64,000 nt of DNA, taken from Phragmites australis. Lineage: Eukaryota; Streptophyta; Magnoliopsida; Poales; Poaceae. A model generated the notes under the pieces. It searched no databases. It was not told the origin of the DNA and saw nothing but the letters and a program-made list of their open reading frames with translations. The stretch spans positions 13,685,001 through 13,749,000 of the forward strand of contig NC_084933.1 in NCBI RefSeq assembly GCF_958298935.1, written 5' to 3'. Below are positions 46,226 to 57,589 of the stretch, one piece after another (positions within the stretch are counted from its first letter, which is position 1; each line of letters begins with the position of its first letter). The position numbers and the translations under genes were made by a program.

Positions 46226-46954
46226 ATATAACTAGCTATAGAATATCTTATTCTATGGTCGGACTCAACTCACACATCCGACCCAACCCGAAGGGAATCG
46301 CTCGGCTGGAGGGGAGCGCGGCTGGATCGGATATTGTAGTGGATCCGCGTCATGGACAATGGCGCGGATATTGTAGCGCGAACACGGCAAACATCCGCGC
46401 CATTGTCCATGGCGCGGATATTGTAGCGCGAACACGGCCAACACCTGCGCCATTGTCCATGGCGCGGACCCCTCGCATCACCTCCAGTACCGAGGTTTTG
46501 GGGTCCGCGCCATGGACAATGGCGCGGATATTGTAGCGCGAACACGGCCAACACCCGCGCCATTGTCCATGGCGCGGACCCCTGGCTTCACTCCAGTACC
46601 GAGCGTTTGGGGTCCGCGCCATAGACAATGGCGCGGATATTGTAGCGCGAACACGGCCAACACCCGCGCCATTGTCCATGGCGCGGACCCCTGGCTCCGC
46701 CTCCAGTACTGAGCTATTGGGGTCCGCGCCATGGACAATGGCGCGGATATTGTAGCGCGAACACGGCCAACACCCGCGCCATTGTCCATGGCGCGAACCC
46801 CTCCAGTTTCAAGCCTGGGGCGCGCCATTCCTGGGGTCCGCGCTATGAACAATGGCGCGAAACGCCTCACGTACCCTGGCTACAGAATAACCTATATTAT
46901 AACTAGCTACATATTATACTTGTCCTATATATATATATATATATATATATATCA
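46226..46954. repeat. Palindrome centre: tandem hairpin minisatellite
   Basis: 46340-46865 consists of about 4.5 units of roughly 110 bp (starts of gtccgcgcc at 46503, 46612, 46722, 46836). Each unit has the motif ccgcgccatggacaatggcg, then atattgtagcgcgaacacgg, then the inverse motif cgcgccattgtccatggcgc. The first motif can also pair with itself (ccgcgccat / atggcgcgg). All six frames are mostly open because of this composition, so the open frames are not evidence of genes. Flanked by short TA-rich sequence, including (TA)n at 46926-46952. Confidence 0.85.
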
Positions 46955-48010
46955 TGTTGAGTACTCCGGTAATATATACTCCCATATACGTATTTTATAA
47001 CATAGGTAATATCTCATATGATAAATAGTATGTACATGGAGTATGTGAGTATATAAGATTATCCAAATAGTATGTATTTTTTAGGTGGTTTGCATATTTT
47101 TTTTTATATATTACATTTTATGTACAAATATAAAGGTATTATCAAAATCTATTAAATTTGATGGACTTCTTTTCAATTTTTTTCATATAGTTCACATCGG
47201 AGTATCTTAGAATAAGTATATAAGTATCTTGTAGTGATAAAGGAGTATATCTATTTTATTTATGTGGTATATCATAGTAGTGAGTATGTACTCCTAGGAG
47301 TATAGACTAGTTTTTCTCTCTTTCTCTCTCTCTATATATATATATAGTTACCAGGTTTATTGGTGCATATGGTAGAAAAAATTATCATATTTTCTAGTAT
47401 TTTGTTTAAATTTATTTAAATTGTATTCTATATATCTGATAAATTATCAATAACCTCTGTTAAATTTACTCGTAAAAAAACCCTAGGTAGGTGCATGGAG
47501 ATGTAGATGGGATGCATGGCGTTAGTTGAGGATTCAAGTTGCTTCCGACCGCCTGCAGCTTATTATTGGCTTTAGTGTGCAACAAGAAGAGAAGTCAAAA
47601 ATAGAGAGAGAGAGAGGTGAACGAATAACTTTAACAACTCCATTCGTTAAAAGAAATAGTAATTCGTTCAAAAAATTTATCAACTCCAACAGGAGTATAG
47701 ATACCGCCTCAAGAGACTTTATTAGGAAGTCCACGAACGCAGGGAATAGAAGCACACCAGTCAGTAAAACAGTAAACCATCAGGGAATAGAAGCTAGGTA
47801 GCTAGTCCTTTTCCTTGCGAGGAGAGCTTCTCATCGTTCCTCCGCCTCAAGCTCAACAGAAGCTGAAGTGTTAAGGAGAAAGTTGCCCGTGAGTTTCTCA
47901 TATCGTCCCTAAGCTCATCCACAAGCAAAACTCCTCACTGGAGCAAACCCTAAGCTTTATTTTCTTCCACCTCTGGACTGGTCAGAGCACCCCAGAGCCA
48001 ATCTCCACAT
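46955..48010. repeat. AT-rich tract and tail, inverted copy
   Basis: Reverse complement of 45193-46225 and of 37404-38440 with point differences. Forms part of the inner arms of the palindrome. Confidence 0.75.
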
Positions 48011-50261
48011 GCTGCTGAACCACATCGTCGGCAGCACAATGAGCGTGGCGGCCAGCACGAACCCTGCTTGCCGCTGACCCTGAGCGCGCCAAGCTAGAAG
48101 CTCGCCGCCGGGAACAGCTTCTGTAGGTTGTCTCCCTCGAGGATGAGGAAGTCGACAGCGACGAGGTAGAGCTCGAGGTACATGAAAACGGCGACGATGA
48201 GCCTACCTCTCTGGCTGAAGGCTGTTGGAGCTGCATCACGCAGCCCCTCTCCTGGAGATAACTCGTTCATGCTATCACCCGATCACCAACTCACACAGGA
48301 ACCCAAGGAAAAAATGAACAGTGGAACAGATGGATTTTTGGTGTTGCTCTCGACTAGCTTGCAGCCTTTTCTTGTATTCTCCTTTAAATAGACAAACGAT
48401 GCAAGTATTACATGGGCAGTTAGCCTGACTCATCAGCCACAAACTGAAAATGTGCCATCCCACGGCCGAGTCCTACGGCCACTACTCGAACGTGTGAACA
48501 GGCTAACAACTAATGCAACCACTAATCACTCCACCTCTTGCACGTTGGCTTGGCCTGACCGATTCTTCGGGAGCTCACATCCAAGACCTGACTACATATG
48601 CAGACACAACTCATACGGGCAACATGATTACAACTAACAAATCACCCCCTAATTATGATGCCCTGACTCGACCTAGATGACGCCAATCTTCAGACGGAGC
48701 TCCCCTACTTAGCTCAACAAGAGGCCTCAAACACATGCATGGCTAGCTCCAAATGACACATACGTGCACTCACCTCCTGGCTGCTGATCTGTTCTCTACT
48801 CACTGCCAATCCGGGCACTACGCCATGCCACACGTATTCTAACTCGGTCTACCACCGAGCCCACATAGCAGCTAGCTCGACACGTGCGACGACTAGGCAC
48901 ATCACAACCTTTACTCGCTCGGTCATGAATAAACTAACTGATCATGCAACACATGCACCAGTACCACTACATGCTAGTAAACACATTTAACCTGCATGCA
49001 AATACTACCTGTCAAGATTACCCTAATCTTGACATATCAATTCTTCAATGTGGATCGCCTACACCGCCTTCTCAGTCCCCAGATCCAACGTGACGACATG
49101 GGTGACCATCGCATCGATATCCGTGGCACAGATTGTGCCAAGCCGCTCGGTGAACCTCCACACGGGGTGCTCCTCGGCGTAGACTCGAGGGGGATCACTC
49201 GGCTGAATGCCACCGTGCAGCTACACAGCACCTCGCGCCGCACCCCCTTGATGACCTCCCTGACGTCCGAGCAGTAGTCGTCAAGGACTAAATCGAAGAA
49301 CCCAAGGTGGACGCCCCTCAGGATGTCCAGCACCACGGCCTCCACACTCCGCGCCTCCATGTAGTGCCTCCACGGCCTCCTCCTCTGCGCCCGCCATGAT
49401 GTGCCGAGCCTCCGCACCAACACCTCGACTGCAGCTCCACCGTGCAGATCCTCCACCGCACCATGGATTGCGAGCTCCCAGCAATAACACCTCGGCCCTC
49501 GAATCTTGAGGCTCTGAATACCAATTGTTGGAGCTGCATCACGCAGCCCCTCTCCTAGAGATAACTCGCTCATGCTATCACCCGATCATCAACTCACACA
49601 GGAACCCGAGGAAAAAGATGAACAGTGGAACATATGGATTTTTGGTGCTGCTCTCGACTCGCTTACAGTCTTTTCTTGTATTCTCCTTTAAATAGACAAA
49701 CGATGCAAGTATTACATGGGAAGTTAGCCTGACTCATCAGCCACAAACTCAAAATGTACCATCCCACGATCGAGTCCTGCGGCCACTACTCGAACGTGTG
49801 AACAGGTTAACAACTAATGCAACCACTAATCACTCCACCTCTTGCACGTTGGCTTGGCCTGACCGATTCTTTGGGAGCTCACATCCAAGACCTGACTACA
49901 CATGCAGACACAACTCATATGGGCAACATGATTACAACTAACAAAGGCCAGGGCACTGATGTTGGGTAGGTCCTCACGAACGGGCTGGTGTCCATGCATC
50001 GCTACAGGAGGAGCCCCGTGTAGCAGCATTGGACGTAATGATGTTTGATACATGAAGAATTATGTATAACGAATGCAATATATACTATCTTGATACGATG
50101 CTAGCAGCTAATCGTTTGTGACAAAATAGGGTTTAGAAACAAGATGAGTGATCAATAAAATCACCCGAGAGTGCATTGACTCTATTGAAGCAGATCTTGA
50201 GGAAGCCTGTCGTCTTGGCAGATGATGGAGGCTGAATATCAGTGTTGGTGCTCGTGTACAT
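48011..50261 (-). pseudogene. Transporter copy 5: exon 1 and exon 2 fragments
   Basis: Minus strand. ATG 50261-50259 (MYTSTNT; the second codon is changed from GAC). Exon 1 is 50261-50165, with the base before the donor altered (ctctcg|g). About 130 bp is deleted across the intron 1 acceptor and the start of exon 2 (joint near 50029). Exon 2a is 50028-49949, exon 2b 48217-48011, with the LTR retrotransposon between. It carries the one-base deletion before DIG. A leader matching that of copy 3 runs to about 50380 with no TATA box (homology breaks before it), so it is probably not transcribed from its own promoter. Confidence 0.88.
48223..49943 (-). mobile_element. Small LTR retrotransposon with captured CPL fragment (copy C)
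   Basis: LTRs 49526-49943 (418 bp, 5' on the minus strand) and 48223-48639 (417 bp). Target duplications aaggc (49944-49948 and 48218-48222), identical to gcctt of the other copies on this strand. The CPL-like region (about 49510-49060) is frameshifted: pieces such as LDILRGVHLGFFDLVLDDY and DVREVIKGVRREVL remain. Confidence 0.9.
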
Positions 50262-50616
50262 TGCAAATATAATTTGCAAGTAGTTTAAAGGTATGCACGC
50301 ACGGTAAGCAGTAAGTTTTGATATATCTTCAAACTAGGCGGCTTGCAAAGGTCGGTCGATGTTCGATCACCAGCTTAATTAATTCGATGTTTTAATTTTA
50401 TTTAAATTTATTTGAATTAGTCTGGTATATCTAATAAATTATATTTATGGATGACCTCTGATAAGTTTATGGGTAAAAAAACCCTGTCTAGGTGCATGTA
50501 GATATAGATGTAGATGGGATTGTGCATTGCGTTAGTTGAGGAGTCAAGTTGTTTCCTACCGTCTGTAGCGTATTGTTGGCTTTAGTGTGCAACAAGAAGA
50601 GAAGAGAAGTCAAAAT

Positions 50617-50691
<75 letters not shown>

Positions 50692-50830
50692 GAACGAATA
50701 AATTTATCAACTCCATTCGTTCAAAAAATTTATCAACTCAGGGAATCGAAGCACACCAGTCAGCAAAACTGTAAACCGTCAGGAAACATCCATTTTCTGG
50801 TAGTGGATGTTGTCAACGAAGAAGCTAGGT
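50262..50830 (-). repeat. Leader of copy 5 and a further inverted 'tail' copy
   Basis: 50262-50380 matches the transporter 5' leader. 50395-50510 and 50510-50760 match the AT-rich tract and tail in inverse orientation. They are broken by a (GA)n microsatellite at about 50618-50688. This implies yet another transporter-tail unit once lay to the right. Confidence 0.65.
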
Positions 50831-52389
50831 AGCTAGTCGGGTCCGGCCAGAGTGATATTTCTCTTCTGAAAGCTATAGAAGGACGCAGCTGATGGCTGCT
50901 TGAGGATTAAGGGCATACATGGTGTAATGTTTTTGGTCACTTCTGTATTACCTGTCATGGTCACTAATCACCACGTGCACTCCAAAAGCAAAGTTTTGAA
51001 CAAACACTCCAAATGCAAAGTTACGAAAAGACTACTTGTCTTTCTCTGTCATGGACTGTGGGCTGTAGGTCTCTTCAGCTGGACGTCAACCCACAGTTCC
51101 TTACTTTATTTCTTGACGGCGATTGCAGGTAATTAGCGAACACTAAAATTATTTTAGGAAGAAAACACTTAATTTCACATACAATTTGTCTCTATTTCAA
51201 TTTCAAAGATATTGCTCATCCAGAAAAAAAGTTCAAAAAATATTTTTCCGCATAAAAGTTTCAACTATGGTTTGAATGATTCAAACCGTTGCAGCAACTG
51301 GAAATTTGGGCGACCTCTGTTTCTTTGCATGCATATATATATTTTTTTTCTCCATTGAGTATCTCTATTAATATAATGCAACTATTTGAATTTTAGTTTG
51401 ACATATTATGAACAGTATTCCCACCAAAACCAATGTGGCAGCTAATCCTAGAAACCTGGACCATCCATCCTCTCCATCGGAGGGTCCAACGCTCTCGGAT
51501 TCACCTTGAGCCCAAGCGATTGAGGGGAGCTGAGAATGTTCACTAAGCATCGCACCACTATCTCCCACCACGCGTCGACCATCTCCTCCGCCCCTACGGC
51601 AGTTCGTTCCCACCCGCCCCCTCACACTGCTCCCATCTCCACCTACGCCGCTCGCAACTCTCAACGGCCATGGCAACAGATCCGGTCAGAGCTACCTCGA
51701 TGGTCACGGCAACGAGGCAGGCCAGAGCTAAACTCGACAAGCATCACTGGTAATAGAGGTAGAATAAAGAGAGTAGAAGATCAAACACGCACACCACCAT
51801 TGAACTCACTGGTGCAGACTCAATGGTCGCGACGTAGGGCAGCGCAACAGTCCTAAACGATAGTGGCATGGGGGTTCACCCATCTCCCCATCCGAGGGAG
51901 GCATTCATGGAGGTGGTAGCACAGGGTTCCGCCCACTCTTCTCCTCTGCGCCTCCTTCTCATCTGGATTGACTCCCTTTAAATAGGCCGATGCTAGAGAT
52001 TGAATCGAGGGGAAACACGTTCCAATTGAGTAGGATTCAAAGGGGATTTGGATAGAGATAGGATGGGGGTGCGATTTTGAATGGATTCAGTGTGATTTGG
52101 TGGATGATTTGATCCTTGACTTGCCGATAAGGGAGATGGTGGCTCGATTCTGTACTCGTCTGGAGGTATCGAGCGCCTAGAGGAAGAAGATTGCGTGGCT
52201 AGGCTCACCTGTGCTACCGAGCAAGAGAAAAAGAAGTAGGCTGCTTTAAAAAGACGAGAAGGAATCTAGTCCAGAAGGAATGGTGAGTCTGTGGGTATAT
52301 AGGGAGGCAGTAACACATGCGGGCCGACCAGAAGAAAAGAAGGCAGCCCAATGATTTTTTTCCTTCTCTCTTTTTCCTTTATTATTTTC

Positions 52390-52421
<32 letters not shown>

Positions 52422-53330
52422 TTGCATATTCGGTGGCTCTAGAATTTCTTACAAGAAGAATGGTATCATGTCTGTGCCTCAGATAACATGTCTTTTGTGA
52501 ATCAACATATCTAATTATCCTCCATAAAACTGTATGTGTTAAATTAACAAAATACTAAACTGCCACATCCAATTGACTTCTTCATCAATGTTGTTCTTCT
52601 TTCATGTCAATATAGGAATAGAAACATACAATATATGTTGCAAGGCATTGAGAACATCAAGGTAGGCTCTGAATATATCATGTGGGTGCAAGTTGTTTGT
52701 ACACATGTCATGAACACTTACAAAAGTCAAACCCAACAAAAGATGCACCTTTTATCCATGTAGATTGTAACAAGATACAGATTTCTGGGTGTGGCCAGAG
52801 TAAAACTTTGATCACTCTTAGAGATAATTTTGTGAGAAAATTGGTGTGATAGTGATTATGGAGGAACTGACACAACATTTTTATTTCTTCCTTACTTTCA
52901 ATCTGATTATGAATCATATTGACTATTTACCTTATTTCTCAATTGGAAGGTGTCTCTGATAACTATACTTTCTTTTCGATAATATTACAAGCAATCTTTT
53001 TAGGATGGAAAAAGATAATTAACACTTTGCTTCCTTCACGTCTAGACAACTTATTATGTATCATTTTTTATATTACAAATAGTCTGACATGGTACTATTC
53101 TGAATTTGTAGATTAATGTCTAGGTTTGAGCTCATAATTATAGTTTCTTATATGTAATATTTTGAGCTGTTTTTTCAATAGGATATTATGCATTTTTCAC
53201 TTAATAAGTATTCTTCTATATTCCATACTTGAGTTTTGTTACGTATCAATTGCAAATAATTTAGATCATCAATGTTTATAGTCTCTATACGTAGAGCACG
53301 TGCATCTTACTAGTATGATTAGTTTGCTTA
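50831..53330. other. Intergenic, unassigned
   Basis: 51420-52330 is relatively GC-rich with open frames up to 106 codons on both strands (proline/serine/arginine-rich), none resembling a known family. It could be a non-coding transcript or an old exon. 52390-52412 is a (TA)n run. 52420-53330 is AT-rich with nothing recognisable. Confidence 0.35.
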
Positions 53331-53339
53331 CCCGCCAGT

Positions 53340-54876
53340 CAGAAGATGGAATCCAGTGCACGAGCCTGCCTCTCTCGTGGAATCCAACACCGTCGAAAAC
53401 CGCAACCCACAAGATGGCGGCTATGAGGACGACGGACACGAGCGCGCCGCAGGCAGCGATGTAGGCTAGCACGCCCAGGCTGTTGAACCGCAGTGATGGA
53501 TCTAGAATTATAGATAAGGATGGTATAATTTAATATGCTAATTGTGCTACAATAAAATTTAAGAACTGGTGTAAATCTTAGAGTGGTCCATGACCCACCG
53601 TGTCACCCTGCTGGATACGCCACTGTTGAACCGTACCACGTTGTCGGCAGCACGGTGAGCATGGCAATCAGCACGAAGCCCTGATTGCCGCCGACCCTGA
53701 GCCCGTTGACCTAAAAAGTCGTCTCTGGAAACAGCTTCTGCAGGTTGTCATCCTCGAGGATGAGGAAATCGATGGCGACGAGGTAGAGCTCAAGGTACAT
53801 GAACGCGACGACGATAAGGTTGCCTCAGTTGCCGAACACTAGCGCACCGGGTAGGTTTTGACGCGTAGGCTGACGCTCATGCAGCGCTGCAAGAGGAGCC
53901 CCATGTAGCAGCAGATGGCTGTGAAGGCGAGGAAGACGGCCAAGCTCAACAAGCCATATGAGACAGTGTGTAAGGGATGGAAATAGTGCTGGGCCTTAGG
54001 CCGGACTGTACCCGTAGTGTCTTTATGTCATGTCATGCCATCCTCATTAGGCATGATTGGCTGATAATGTCGTGCTGTGCTAGTACGAGTCAACTTTAGA
54101 AAGACTCAAGTATGGCTCTCGATATACTGTGCTATTGTCGTGTCATATCGGTTAGGCACGGTCTTGCTTCATATTACCTGATAATGTTTATATATTTATC
54201 TTTTATCATCTCATATTTGTGTCTTTCATGCTCACACATATTTTATATTATCTGACAATGCTTACGTATTTATCTCTTACCATTTCACACTTATGTCTCT
54301 TATACTCACATATCTCTCTTAATGTCTTATACTTTATATTAGAGAGATTAGAAAATAAACACATAAAAATAGTCATACATATTGTGTCGTGTCATGTTCG
54401 TACCATGTTAGCACGCTCATTGTGCCAAGACTCTAGACACGATACAGTCCTTTTGTTCGTGCCGTACCGACCGATTCAAAATATTTCGTGTTAGTATTAC
54501 AAAGGTCAAAACTCATGCCGTAGACAGCACAGAAATGACACGGTCTATATGGAAAGCAGCCCGATCCCTGCATGCAAGATGCACGCAAAATTAATAACAA
54601 GTGATCAGTTAATGTATGAATTAACATCAGTTATGTTCGTGTAACAAGATCAATAACAGCTAGTATGTACAACAAATGCATTCACTACGAGATATGATAT
54701 CGATGATCACTACGAGCTAGTTGTTAGTGGCAAATTAGGATTGTGAAACAGGAAAGAGTAATGAATAAATTACCAGAGAGTGCATTGACCCCATTGAAGC
54801 AGGTCTTCAGGAAGCTAGTGCCAGTCTTCGCAGATGATGGAGGATCAGGATAAGTGGCAATGGTGCCGGTGTTCAT
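53340..54876 (-). pseudogene. Transporter copy 6: older AVT1-like pseudogene
   Basis: Minus strand. Exon 1, 54876-54774, is open and complete: MNTGTIATYPDPPSSAKTG then SFLKTCFNGVNALS, two codons longer than copy 3 and ending at a gtaatt donor. Intron 1 has extra sequence (about 54000-54520, partly repetitive, rich in cgtgtc/gcacgac phrases). Exon 2 starts near 53977 (ISIPYTLS), frameshifted within a few codons, with stops. It continues through KTYP to about 53634, is interrupted by a hAT MITE, and resumes at 53482-53352 (LGVLAYIAACGALVSVVLIAAILW). It is cut off after HERGRLVHW; exon 3 is absent. It lacks the copia-like element. Confidence 0.82.
53491..53625. mobile_element. hAT MITE in exon 2 of copy 6
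   Basis: 135 bp, CAGTGATGGATC...GATACGCCACTG, with 8-bp target duplications ttgaaccg (53483-53490 and 53626-53633). The ends match those of the 1565-bp hAT in copy 2. Confidence 0.85.
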
Positions 54877-55499
54877 CGTAAATTTGCAGTGTTTGAACTT
54901 TGAACCTGCTTACGGTAGGTACCAGCTAGCAAAGATCGGCACACCATTACTACTACATAACTGGTTTTATATATTAACCTATCACTACTAGTTCCTAATA
55001 GATCAATAATGATGAGGTATCACTGTCAGTTCATAATACATATAGAAAGAATTAGTCATCATGGCTTATGAATCGGCAGTGATAAGGATCATCACTGACG
55101 ACCGATGGCATGAGCCGGGAGTGATGCACAGCTACATCATCACTGCCGGCTAAAATCACCGACCGACAGTGATAGTAGGGTATTACTGTCGGCTAGTTAT
55201 ATGAACTGACAGTAATATCTCGGCTATATAAAGTGGTTATATCCTTCCTAAGTCCGAGCACAACAAAGAAGACCTCTGTTCTTGCTCGGTAGTGGCTATT
55301 TTTTGTCACCTAAGTTCTTCAGGGCTTAAAATTTTTAAGAAATCCTCATGTACTAGGTATTCTAAGTTATGTAACTTTATACCCAATCTATTTTTAGTTG
55401 AATTTTATTTGTTAAATTACTCTAGATTTTGAAATAATGGAGATGAACCTATGGCTATGATGTTTTAAGATAATTTAGATGCAATCATACTCATTTATG

Positions 55500-56520
55500 A
55501 TATGGAAGCTTCAATTAGTTTATGGTGAAAATTGTCTTTATTATTGATTTAAATTAGCTATAGATATGAGCATATTTATTTTTTATTTTTAATGAATTAT
55601 AAAAATTAGCCATAAAATTAAGATATATAGCAAGCTCCAATTATATTTTTTATATTTTAATTAATTAGGAAGCTCTAATATAGAAATTTTAGGTATGAGC
55701 ATATTTATTTTTATTTTTAATGAATTAGAAAATTTAGCCATGACATTTAGGTAGGTAGCAAGATATAATTATATTTTTTTAATTTTATTTAATTATCAAA
55801 TTTCAATATAGAAACTTTATGTATGAGCATATTTATTTTTTATTTTTACTTAATTAGTTCTACATAAGGGTTGAATGATAATAAAAATTTAGCCATGATA
55901 TTAAGCTATATAGCAAGCTCTAATCATATTTTTTTATTTTTTTAATTAATTAGCAAGCTTCAATATAGAAACTTTAGGTATTAGCATATTTAATTTTGAT
56001 TTTTAATGAATTAAGAAAATTAACCATGATATTTAGGTATGTACTAAGTTTCAATTATATATTTTTTATATTTTAATTAATTAGCATTTTCCAATATGAA
56101 AACTTTAGGTATGAGCATATTTATTTTAATTTTTAATGAATTAGAAAGTTTAGCCATGATATTAAGGTATATAGAAAGCTCCAATTATATTTTTATATTT
56201 TAATTAATTAACAAGCTCCAATATAAAAAATTTAGGTATGAGCATATTTATTTTTTGTTTTTAATGAATTAGAAAAATTAGCCATGATATTTTGGTATGT
56301 ACCAAACTCTAATTATATTTTTATATTTCAATTAATTAGCATGCTCCAATATGAAAATTTTAGGTATGAGCGTATTTGTTTTTTTATTTTTAATGAATTA
56401 GAAAATTTTGCCATGATATTTAGGTATGTAGCAAGATCCAATAATATTTTTATATTTTATTTAATTGGCAAGCTCTAATATAGAAACTTTAAGTATGAGT
56501 ATTTTTTTATTTTGACTTAA
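55500..56520. repeat. Tandem repeat of ~128 bp in the CACTA element
   Basis: About eight units with phrases taggtatgagcatatttatttt, atgaattagaaaatttagccatgat and gcaagctccaattat, spaced about 125-130 bp (from about 55565 to 56492), diverged by substitutions and small indels. No coding sequence. Confidence 0.8.
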
Positions 56521-56734
56521 TTAGTCATACATAAGGGTTGAATAATAATGAAAAAATTTAGGGATGGCCTTAACAAACAGTCATTTGAACGGACACGAAA
56601 GCATACAAAAGATGGTCCTTCAACCCGTGTCAATTGTCGGTAGGAGATGGCAAGATAATTTATTTGTTGGTGATTGCAAACTCTTCTAGATATTTTGAAT
56701 ATGGATTTACAATAATGGTATAATTGTAGATGGA

Positions 56735-57300
56735 CAGAAGATGGATGTACGATAAGAGCCGTGTGAGCGTAGAGTACAATAACGGTGTGGACTATTTTCT
56801 AGCAGCAGCCAAGGAGCACAAATCAAAATACACAGTCTCAATACATGTGCAGTCCATATGTCGATTGCGAGAATAAGAAGTAATTTCTACCACCCAGTAG
56901 TTAGATTCCCACTTAATGCCAATGGGCTTTATGCCTGACTACACCCGTTGGATCGAGCACGATGAAGCTGAGATCATACAGGAAGTGCAACACATTGGCA
57001 GAGAAGACAAAGACTTGTGCACTGATATACCGGTTGACGAATACACCGATATGTCGCCTGTCGAAGATACGTTGGTTGATAATGATCTAAAGCAGATATT
57101 GGCTGATGACGATGATGATCTGTAGCAGATATTGCGCAATGGGGAGGGGAACTTCATCAATGAATGAGAGTTTCAAAGTTTTAGCGTATGGCAGAAGACT
57201 CTAAAACACCGTTGTTTTGGGGCTGCAGAAGGAATACAAAAGTTGCATATCGTACTTTCACTGCTATAATTGAAGGCAAGCAGAGGAACTAGTGTGACTT
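56735..57300 (+). pseudogene. CACTA transposase N-terminal fragment (Transposase-associated domain)
   Basis: MDRRWMYDKSRVSVEYNNGV at about 56731 matches the start of En/Spm TNP2-type proteins. The frame then breaks, and 56916-57125 gives GFMPDYTRWIEHDEAEI and an acidic tail with PVEDTLVDNDL, the usual continuation. At 57170-57300 a fragment reading TPLFWGC can be recognised. The catalytic core does not follow: sequence passes into a (TA)n run. Confidence 0.7.
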
Positions 57301-57439
57301 GTTGCAGGAGCGAAAATCCTAAAGTTTGATGTCAGATGTTCGTTTGAGTTAGACAAACCTTTGGTCAAACCAGATATAGAAAATAACCTTACAAATCAAA
57401 TACGCTAATTACATCTGTGGTACTTGGAGAAGTTCAGAT

Positions 57440-57440
57440 A

Positions 57441-57510
<70 letters not shown>
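57440..57510. repeat. (TA)n microsatellite
   Basis: About 35 uninterrupted TA dinucleotides at 57443-57509. Confidence 0.95.
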
Positions 57511-57512
<2 letters not shown>

Positions 57513-57589
57513 CATATTATATGATCTTGTACCTTAAAATTGCATGGCTAATTTATCTCTTTTGTAGAATGGACATCCACACATGAAGA

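Noticed and set aside
46340..46865. CRISPR-like array
   Set aside because: Units are about 110 bp with no distinct spacers and the genome is a plant; this is a minisatellite.
46255..46870. Open frames of 90-130 codons on both strands in the hairpin array
   Set aside because: They come from a repeat that lacks stops in most frames. They repeat the same peptide and run through the array in both directions, which is not how a real gene looks.
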